DNA from: Hydrogenophaga sp. | GTDB lineage: Bacteria > Pseudomonadota > Gammaproteobacteria > Burkholderiales > Burkholderiaceae_C | NCBI RefSeq assembly: GCF_030651625.1 | Contig: NZ_JAUSCF010000034.1 | Location: 1 to 64,000 of the forward strand | DNA length: 64,000 nucleotides | Direction: 5' to 3' | Part shown: piece after piece, positions 58,198 to 64,000 of the stretch | How positions within the stretch are numbered: the stretch's first letter is position 1 | Layout: each line of letters opens with the position of its first letter | Notes under the pieces: generated by a model | Seen by the model: the letters and a program-made list of their open reading frames with translations, nothing else | Databases searched by the model: none | What the model was told of the DNA's origin: nothing | Program-made: the position numbers and the translations under genes

Positions 58198-58978
58198 CGA
58201 TGATTTCCACCTGAGCGATCACGGGCTGCTTGCTGCGCCGGGTCAGCCAGCGCACGCCGATCATGTCGACGATACCCACCCACACACGGTTCCAGGCGGT
58301 GTACTTCGAAACCCCCGCCGTGCGGTGGCGGTGGTTCACCGGCACCACCGCGATACGGCCACCCAGGCGGCGCACCAGTGCGGGAATGTAGCGGTGCATG
58401 TGGTCAAAGTAGGGCAACCTCAGCCAGGTCTCGCGCGGAATCAGCTTGAGACCGCAGCCCGTGTCGGGCACGCCATCGTCCAGAATCCGTCGACGCACGG
58501 CGTTGGCGATCCTGGACTGGATTTTTTTCCATTCGGTGTCCATTCGCTTGTGGCGAAAGCCCGCGATACAGAAATGCACGCCACCCGCCTCCATTGCCTG
58601 TGCCTGCCGCAACAGGGCTGGTATGTCCGCAGGATCGTTCTGGCCGTCGCCGTCGATGGTGACCAGATAACGCCCCCGAGCATGTCGGGCTGCAGTGGAC
58701 AGCGCGGTGCTTTGGCCCACGCTGACCTGGTGCCGGATCAGCTGGGCGGGGGCACCAAGGGCGGTGCAGCACTGAACAAACTCAGCCGCCGTGACATCGC
58801 CACTGCCATCGTCCACCAGCACGATTTCGAAACTGCACAACGGCCGCAATGCGCTATCGACCTCACCCACGAGCTGGCCGATATTGCCAGCCTCGTCCTT
58901 GGCCGGAATCAATACGGAAACCAGGGGGTTCGCGCTCGACCGCACAAAAAGACTCACAACCGGGCTGGCGTCTGACAT
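58187..58978 (-). CDS. Family 2 glycosyltransferase (ArnC/FlmF-like polyprenyl-phosphate sugar synthase)
   Basis: A 263-residue GT2 protein. The fold begins VSVLIPAKDEAGNIGQLV, with nucleotide motif VLVDDGSGD and acceptor-site GRYLVTIDGDGQNDPADIP. The C-terminal HRTAGVSKYTAWNRVWVGIV is typical of enzymes that transfer a sugar to polyprenyl phosphate. The membrane helices of ArnC are absent or reduced, so it may be a soluble or peripheral type. The start ATG at 58978 has GGTGA at good distance; ATG 58993 is an alternative. It is first in the operon. Confidence 0.86.
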   Translation of the reverse strand: MSDASPVVSLFVRSSANPLVSVLIPAKDEAGNIGQLVGEVDSALRPLCSFEIVLVDDGSGDVTAAEFVQCCTALGAPAQLIRHQVSVGQSTALSTAARHARGRYLVTIDGDGQNDPADIPALLRQAQAMEAGGVHFCIAGFRHKRMDTEWKKIQSRIANAVRRRILDDGVPDTGCGLKLIPRETWLRLPYFDHMHRYIPALVRRLGGRIAVVPVNHRHRTAGVSKYTAWNRVWVGIVDMIGVRWLTRRSKQPVIAQVEIIGEI

Positions 58979-59147
58979 CTTGTGGATCACCATTCACGAA
59001 CAAAGAAACCTTGCGCAGCTCAGCAACGGAGAGGCAAGAGAGCAAACCCCGACAACCTCTGACTGTCGTTGGGAATTCTTATGTGTTCCTTAAGAAAAGT
59101 GAACCAACACCTGCCGTTTATTTCTCGAACGGATTTTAAGGCTCGTG

Positions 59148-59483
59148 CTACCAACCCAGACCGACCTTCAGAGGCAGGTACACCGCCATGCCCGCCACGA
59201 TGGTGCCGAGCACGCCCCGGCGCCAGGCGAACCAGGACAGGCCCGCCGCCACCGCAAACAGGCGCGCGTCCTGCCAGGTCTGAATCAGTTCGCCCTGAGA
59301 CATCACCACCTCCGGCACCACCACCGCCGACAAGGCCGCGATCGGCGCATACTGCAGGCCGCGCTGTGCCCAATGCGGCAGCGTCCAGGGTTTGTCGGAC
59401 AGGAAAAAGAAACCCCGCGTGATGACGGTGACCGCGCCCAGCGCGACGATGGTGAGCAGGGTCCAGGGGTCGAGATCAAACAT
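59148..59483 (-). CDS. azlD: AzlD-family small permease subunit
   Basis: A 111-residue inner-membrane protein with four helices; the start TLLTIVALGAVTVITRGFFF and GLQYAPIAALSAVVVPEVVM are typical of the branched-chain amino acid exporter small subunit. It overlaps azlC by eight bases. Start ATG at 59483. Confidence 0.92.
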   Translation of the reverse strand: MFDLDPWTLLTIVALGAVTVITRGFFFLSDKPWTLPHWAQRGLQYAPIAALSAVVVPEVVMSQGELIQTWQDARLFAVAAGLSWFAWRRGVLGTIVAGMAVYLPLKVGLGW

Positions 59484-60219
59484 GGTGTGGACCAGCCCCG
59501 GGGCGGTGGGGGCGCATCTTGTCGAGCACCAGGCAGATGGCCACCGCGCTGGCAATGGCCACCAATATGTTGAGCTTCAGGGGCAACGCCCAGGCCGCCA
59601 CGGCTGCAGCTCCCGCCACCCCGGCCGAGACCACGCGCAGCTTGGACGTGGCCAGCGACGCCAGCACGCCCAGCAAAGCCAGAATGCCAGCAAAGCCCAG
59701 CCCCCACTCGGTGGGAATGGCGTTGGCCAGAGCGATGCCCACCAGGCTCATGCCCATCCACGACAGGTAGTTCACCGCACAGTTGCCCGCCAGATACGCT
59801 TGCTGCTGCGCCAGCTCGGTGGCCGTGTGGCCCGGCCTGGGAAAGCGCCGAGAAAAAAACACATAGCTCAAATCGCCTGTGACGTAACCCGTGGCCACTC
59901 GCTGAAAACGCGGCAAGTGCATCAAGTACGGCCTCAAATGGGCCGAAAACACCACAAACCGCAAATTCACACAAAAGGCCGCTGCCAGGATCACCCACAG
60001 CGGTGCCCCGGCCGCGATCATGGGCACCGCGGCCAGTTGGGCACTGCCGGCGTAGACGATCAGCGTCATCAGCACCGCTTCCAGCACCGACAAGCCCGAC
60101 TTCACCATGGCCACGCCGGTCATCAGACCCCAGGCGGCAATGCCCATCGCCACCGACGCCTGGTCGCGCACGCCCTCCCAGAACTCGGGATGACCGCGAT
60201 GCACGGGGAGGTAAAACAT
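59476..60219 (-). CDS. azlC: AzlC-family permease subunit
   Basis: A 247-residue inner-membrane protein and large subunit of the AzlCD exporter for branched-chain amino acids or analogues. Motifs include LMTLIVYAGSAQLAAVPMIA, FCVNLRFVVFSAHLRPYL and DLSYVFFSRRF. The start ATG at 60219 shares a base with the fmt stop (TGATG). Confidence 0.93.
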   Translation of the reverse strand: MFYLPVHRGHPEFWEGVRDQASVAMGIAAWGLMTGVAMVKSGLSVLEAVLMTLIVYAGSAQLAAVPMIAAGAPLWVILAAAFCVNLRFVVFSAHLRPYLMHLPRFQRVATGYVTGDLSYVFFSRRFPRPGHTATELAQQQAYLAGNCAVNYLSWMGMSLVGIALANAIPTEWGLGFAGILALLGVLASLATSKLRVVSAGVAGAAAVAAWALPLKLNILVAIASAVAICLVLDKMRPHRPGAGPHHV

Positions 60220-61220
60220 CAATTCGCCGGCGCGTGCGCGGCGGAACCACTCAGCACTTGACCAGGTACCAGCGAAAAACCCCGCAGGAAATCGCCCACT
60301 GGCAGGCGTTTGCCACCGGCGCGCTGCAACGCAGTCAGCACCAGCGTGCCATCGCCCGTCTGCACCCGGATGCCGTCTTCTCCCACCGCGAGCACCGTAC
60401 CGGGTGCGCATGCGGCGGCACCGGGTTCAACCCGGACCGACCAGAGCTTGACGGACTCTGGGCCCACCGAGAAGCTGGCGCCCGGGAACGGATCAAAGGC
60501 CCTCACGCGCCGGGCCAGTTCAGCGGCCGGCTGGCGCCAGTCCATGATGGCCTCGGCCTTTTCGATCTTGTGGGCGTATGTGACACCGTCGACGGGTTGT
60601 GCGACCGGCCGTAAGCCGCCGCAGGCCGCCAGTTCGAGCGCCTCCACGATCATCCGACCGCCCAGGTCGGCCAGGCGATCGTGCAAGCCGGCGGTGGTTT
60701 CTTCGGCGCCGATGGTCAGGCGCTCGGTCAGCAGCATGTCGCCGGTGTCCAGCCCGGCATTCATCTGCATGATGGTCACACCGGTCTCGGCATCACCGGC
60801 TTCAATGGCCCGGTGGATCGGCGCCGCGCCCCGCCAGCGCGGGAGCAGCGAGGCGTGGATGTTGAGACAACCCAGTTTCTTGTGCTTCCCGGTGCCGGTC
60901 ATCACATCCAGCACCCACTGCGGCAGGATGAGGCCGTAGGCGGCCACGACCATCGCTTGCGCTTGAGCGGCCTCGATCATCTGACGAGCCGCCGCCGCGT
61001 CTTCCGGGTACTTGCCGTCCAGGCGCAGGCTGCGCGGTTGCGCCACCGGAATGTGGTGCTCCAGTGCAAACTGCTTGACCGGCGATGCCTGCAGCTTCAT
61101 GCCCCTGCCTGCGGGGCGGTCGGGCTGGCTGAGCACCAGAGACACCTCGAAGCCCGCAGCGTGCAGACGCTGCAAGGCCACGCTGGCGAACACCGGCGTG
61201 CCGGCAAAGATGATTTTCAT
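60219..61220 (-). CDS. fmt: Methionyl-tRNA formyltransferase
   Basis: A 333-residue enzyme that formylates initiator Met-tRNA using 10-formyltetrahydrofolate. Visible are the folate and catalytic motifs [31 protein letters not shown], the catalytic Asn/His in [20 protein letters not shown] and [10 protein letters not shown]. The C-terminal OB domain contains FDPFPGASF. It sits near def, as in many bacteria. Confidence 0.98.
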   Translation of the reverse strand: MKIIFAGTPVFASVALQRLHAAGFEVSLVLSQPDRPAGRGMKLQASPVKQFALEHHIPVAQPRSLRLDGKYPEDAAAARQMIEAAQAQAMVVAAYGLILPQWVLDVMTGTGKHKKLGCLNIHASLLPRWRGAAPIHRAIEAGDAETGVTIMQMNAGLDTGDMLLTERLTIGAEETTAGLHDRLADLGGRMIVEALELAACGGLRPVAQPVDGVTYAHKIEKAEAIMDWRQPAAELARRVRAFDPFPGASFSVGPESVKLWSVRVEPGAAACAPGTVLAVGEDGIRVQTGDGTLVLTALQRAGGKRLPVGDFLRGFSLVPGQVLSGSAAHAPAN

Positions 61221-61261
61221 GGGTTGCAGTACCGGGCCGCACTGGGTGCGCCCGCCAGTCG

Positions 61262-61759
61262 TCAGAATCGGTTGCCCACGTCGTCCAGCAGCGGCTCGTC
61301 GGTGTAGACCACCCGACGCACCGTGCCCTGGGCATCAATATAGATATGCGCCAGTCTGGCGAGCGAAAAGGGCTCCAGGTACCGGTAGGTCCAGACGCCA
61401 CCCTCAAAACGGGCCACACGTTCTACCACCGCCGGCTGCCCGAACTGGCGCAGCACGTCTTCCCGGGTCCATCGGTCCACCTGGATGCGCTGCAGCCACT
61501 CGATGTCCAGCACCTGATCCACCCGGGCCAGGCGCCCCTGGGCATCCAGATCCAGATTGAAGACCTGCTGACCGGATGGCTGGCGCGAATACTGGAGCCG
61601 CGTGCCATCGGGCAAGGGGTGGACCGCCGTGGGGCGGCCCAGGCGCTGTTCGATCTCGGCGCGCGACGTGCCGGGCGAGACGGTTTCGGGCATGCTGCCG
61701 CAAGCGGCCAACACCAAGGCCAGAGCGGTGGCACCGAGCGCCCGCGTGATCCTGCTCAC
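61262..61759 (-). CDS. Putative BamE-like lipoprotein
   Basis: A 165-residue lipoprotein. Signal peptide and lipobox are seen in [15 protein letters not shown] with Cys20. The rest has two similar halves, [14 protein letters not shown] and [14 protein letters not shown], the repeated pattern of SmpA/OmlA-type modules. The start is GTG at 61759, at the end of a 44-base leader repeat with GGAGGG; a longer frame to 61903 would read through the repeat and overlap def. Function is not established; an outer-membrane assembly factor is a guess. Confidence 0.78.
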   Translation of the reverse strand: MSRITRALGATALALVLAACGSMPETVSPGTSRAEIEQRLGRPTAVHPLPDGTRLQYSRQPSGQQVFNLDLDAQGRLARVDQVLDIEWLQRIQVDRWTREDVLRQFGQPAVVERVARFEGGVWTYRYLEPFSLARLAHIYIDAQGTVRRVVYTDEPLLDDVGNRF

Positions 61760-61799
61760 CGGGCTACCCTCCGTGCTACGCACTGCGGGGCTGGGCGCC
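61756..61799 (-). repeat. 44-base dispersed leader repeat, copy 2 (ends on the GTGA start)
   Basis: Second copy of the leader block found at 3711-3754. Read on the minus strand it ends ACGGAGGGTAGCCCGGTGA and supplies the ribosome binding site and start of the lipoprotein gene. It sits in the 61-base spacer between def and the lipoprotein gene. Confidence 0.75.
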
Positions 61800-61820
61800 T
61801 TCGGAGCGGCCGGGCGGCGC

Positions 61821-62342
61821 TCATGCCCGCACCGCCTCTCGCTGGGCCTTGACCAGCTTGCTCTTGATGCGGTTGCGCTTGAGCGGCGACAGGTATTCCA
61901 CAAACACCTTGCCGATCAGGTGGTCCATTTCATGCTGGATGCACACCGCCAGCATGCCCTCGGCTTCGATCACCCGCGAATGTCCTTCACCATCGAGCGC
62001 TCTCACCCGCACCGCCAGCGAGCGCTCGACCCCGTCGTAGATGCCTGGCACTGAAAGACAGCCCTCTTCACCTTTGCGTTTTTCCGGGCTGGCCCATTCG
62101 ATCTCGGGATTGATCAGCACCATCGGCTGATTGCGCTCTTCGCTCACGTCGATCACGATCAGACGTTCGTGAACATCCACCTGTGTGGCAGCCAGGCCGA
62201 TGCCGCTGGCGTCGTACATCGTGGCCAGCATGCGGGGAATCAGCGCCCGGATGCGCTCGTCGACCTGCGCCACCGGACGTGCCACGGTGTGCAGGCGCGG
62301 GTCGGGATAACAAAGAATGGGCAGCAATTCAGCAGAGGTCAT
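61821..62342 (-). CDS. def: Peptide deformylase
   Basis: A 173-residue metalloenzyme that removes the N-formyl group from new proteins. All three motifs are present: [15 protein letters not shown] and HEMDHL, giving Cys and two His metal ligands plus the catalytic Glu. The start is ATG at 62342; a frame from 62360 is possible but less likely. Confidence 0.97.
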   Translation of the reverse strand: MTSAELLPILCYPDPRLHTVARPVAQVDERIRALIPRMLATMYDASGIGLAATQVDVHERLIVIDVSEERNQPMVLINPEIEWASPEKRKGEEGCLSVPGIYDGVERSLAVRVRALDGEGHSRVIEAEGMLAVCIQHEMDHLIGKVFVEYLSPLKRNRIKSKLVKAQREAVRA

Positions 62343-62631
62343 GATCGAAAACAGCGACACGCGAGAGACAACGTCTGGCCAGGAGGCCCATTTTGGGGCA
62401 AGCGTCCCAGCACCTATTCGTGGTGGCTCAGAGACGCACTTGCGCGTTTGTCGGTATTTTCGCTACTTTTGGCGGATGCCGCTGCGCCTCTCCTGCATAA
62501 ACATTGCCTAATCAAAGCCTTGCGCGCAAAATCAAATGCGAATTATCAAGACCAAAGCGCTGTCACGAACAGGCTCCCTGTCCCGTCCGGGGTGGGCCCT
62601 GCCGGGAGCGTGCATGCCCCAGGGGCCCTAC

Positions 62632-63891
62632 ATGCCATTGAAGATCCGTTCGAACGCCTCCTTCTCCATGTCCCACGGACTGCGCCCCCTGGCGTGTGCC
62701 ACCGCGCTGCTGGCTGCAACGCTGGCCTCCGGTGTTGGCGCACAAAACTTCCCCATCACCCCAGGTCAGCGGGCCACCGCCACCCAGGTGGCCCAGGCGG
62801 GTGTGCCCCTGTCCGAACTGGCACCCAATGCCCCCGACAGCTACACGGTCAAGCGGGGCGACACGCTCTGGGCCATTTCCGGCATGTATCTCAGGAGCCC
62901 CTGGCGCTGGCCCGAACTGTGGGGCATGAACCTGGACGACATCCGCAACCCTCACCTGATTTTCCCCGGTCAGGTGCTGTTCCTTGACACCAGCGACGGC
63001 ACTGCCCGCCTGAGTACGCGCCGGCCCGGCGATGGCAGCACGCCCACGGTGCGCGTTTCCCCCCGCGTTCGCTCGGAAAGCCTGTCGGACTCGGCCATTC
63101 CACCGATCTCGCTCCAGGCCATCGAGTCGTTTCTGGCCGAGCCCATCATCGTGGACGAAGGCACCTTTTCGCGCGCACCACGCATTGTCTCGGCCACCGA
63201 CAGCCGGGTGCTGATGAGCATGGGCGACCGGGCCTATGCCCGCGCCCTGTACGGCAGCAGCGAAGGCGGCGACGCCGAACCCCTGAGCATTGGCGAAGGC
63301 AAACCGCGCGATTTCCGCGTGTTCCGCAACGCCACGCCACTGAAAGACCCGACCACCGGCGAAGTGCTGGGCTACGAAGCACAGTACGTTGGCAAGGCCT
63401 ACCTGGTGCGTGAAGAAACCCGCAGGGTACCTGCGCCAGTGCCCGGCAAAGAAGGCGCCGTAGCAGGGGCCGAAATCGTTCCGGCCACCATCGACATCGT
63501 GCAGGCCAAGGAAGAAGTGCGCATCGGCGACCGCCTGCTGCCCGAACCACCTCGCGAACTGCCCAACTACGTACCGAGTGCACCCTCAGCCACCCTCACA
63601 GGCCAGATCGTCTCGGTGTACGGCAATGCGGTGACCTTCGCCGGCCAGAACCAGGTCGTGGCCATCAACCGTGGCATCGAGCATGGGGTTGAGCGCGGTC
63701 ACGTGCTCGCCCTGCAAAAAGATGCACAGACCATCATCGACAAGACCGACCGTGCGCGCACCCAGATCCGCCTGCCGGGTGAGCGCAACGGTCTCATGAT
63801 GGTGTTCCGCACCTTCGACAAGGTGTCGTACGCACTGGTGCTGCAGATCACCGACGGGGTCAAGGTCGGCGACAGCTTCGTGAACCCCTGA
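62632..63891 (+). CDS. LysM-domain exported protein
   Basis: A 419-residue protein. The signal peptide is in LACATALLAATLASGVGAQN. One LysM domain at about residue 70 (YTVKRGDTLWAISGMYLRSP, ending NPHLIFPGQVLFL) binds peptidoglycan. The C-terminal 250 residues are of unknown fold, with ITDGVKVGDSFVNP at the end. The gene between def/fmt and dprA is usually of this type in Betaproteobacteria. Start ATG at 62632 has AGGGGC upstream; ATG 62668 is an alternative. It is divergent from def. Confidence 0.9.
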   Translation: MPLKIRSNASFSMSHGLRPLACATALLAATLASGVGAQNFPITPGQRATATQVAQAGVPLSELAPNAPDSYTVKRGDTLWAISGMYLRSPWRWPELWGMNLDDIRNPHLIFPGQVLFLDTSDGTARLSTRRPGDGSTPTVRVSPRVRSESLSDSAIPPISLQAIESFLAEPIIVDEGTFSRAPRIVSATDSRVLMSMGDRAYARALYGSSEGGDAEPLSIGEGKPRDFRVFRNATPLKDPTTGEVLGYEAQYVGKAYLVREETRRVPAPVPGKEGAVAGAEIVPATIDIVQAKEEVRIGDRLLPEPPRELPNYVPSAPSATLTGQIVSVYGNAVTFAGQNQVVAINRGIEHGVERGHVLALQKDAQTIIDKTDRARTQIRLPGERNGLMMVFRTFDKVSYALVLQITDGVKVGDSFVNP

Positions 63892-63904
63892 CCCTGACCC
63901 GCGA

Positions 63905-64000
63905 ATGAATTGGGAGGAGCTGGCCGCGTGGCTGCGGCTGTCGCTCACACCCGGCGTGGGCAACGATTCGGCGCGCAAGCTGCTGGCGGCCTTTGGCCTG
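63905..64000 (+). CDS. dprA: DNA processing protein DprA, 3' truncated by window edge
   Basis: The first 32 codons of dprA, whose product protects incoming single-stranded DNA and loads RecA during transformation. The start MNWEELAAWLRLSLTPGVGN is typical of DprA N-termini, as is the position after def and the LysM gene. The rest lies beyond the window, so no domain beyond the N-terminal SAM-like region can be assessed. Confidence 0.85.
   Translation, partial: MNWEELAAWLRLSLTPGVGNDSARKLLAAFGL

Overview
The window is about 64 kb of GC-rich chromosomal DNA from a Betaproteobacterium, most likely Burkholderiales, family Comamonadaceae (Hydrogenophaga-like). This rests on the gene orders rlmH-maf and def/fmt/LysM/dprA, a narXL-narK1-narK2-narGHJI block, AzlCD, an SHP/diheme cytochrome cluster and the style of the intergenic repeats. 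The genus is an inference. I saw no rRNA, tRNA, CRISPR array, insertion sequence or prophage.

Layout. 1-5.9 kb: rlmH end, maf, an MFS carrier with a DUF1127 protein, an EamA permease, a ferritin-like di-iron protein and an orphan OmpR-type regulator. 5.9-9.7 kb: a MarR regulator divergent from a gentisate route (3-hydroxybenzoate 6-monooxygenase, gentisate dioxygenase, fumarylpyruvate hydrolase). 10-12.3 kb: a lipoprotein gene directly before a lipase gene, which looks like an antibacterial effector/immunity pair. 12.4-17.9 kb: a minus-strand operon for low oxygen or NO stress (B12-dependent ribonucleotide reductase, NnrS, nitroreductase, small protein, hemerythrin). 18-35.6 kb: a nitronate monooxygenase-like gene, then the respiratory nitrate system (narX, narL, uspA, narK1, narK2, narG, narH, narJ, narI, parvulin isomerase, all minus). 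35.9-39.1 kb: NsrR divergent from an iron-cluster repair protein, a hemolysin III protein, SirB2 and YbaN proteins. 39.2-43.6 kb: a tight plus-strand operon (thermostable-hemolysin family, AMP ligase, heme-oxygenase-like di-iron oxidase, SDR, TPR protein) with no pathway known to me. 43.7-49.9 kb: pgk, rubredoxin, cytochrome b/DHC/SHP genes divergent from a PepSY protein and a two-component system. 49.9-59 kb: an envelope remodelling region: PmrAB-like regulators with eptA, a PAP2 phosphatase, and a four-gene overlapping operon (GT2, VTT/DedA-like, ArnT-like, UDP-glucuronate 4-epimerase) that looks made to put galacturonic acid on lipid A. 59.1-64 kb: azlD, azlC, fmt, a lipoprotein, def, a LysM protein and the start of dprA.

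How it fits together. The nitrate, NO-stress and B12-reductase genes describe a facultative denitrifier or nitrate respirer. NsrR with the repair protein, NnrS and hemerythrin handle the NO made by nitrate respiration. The gentisate genes supply carbon and electrons from hydroxybenzoates.

The most unusual signal is not a gene. Seven copies of a three-hairpin element sit in spacers inside operons, three of them at consecutive nar junctions. Every copy has the same orientation relative to transcription, and the arms of the hairpins differ between copies by compensating changes. The other strong candidates are the galacturonate operon with a PmrA-type box nearby, the HDO/AMP-ligase operon and the lipase/lipoprotein pair.
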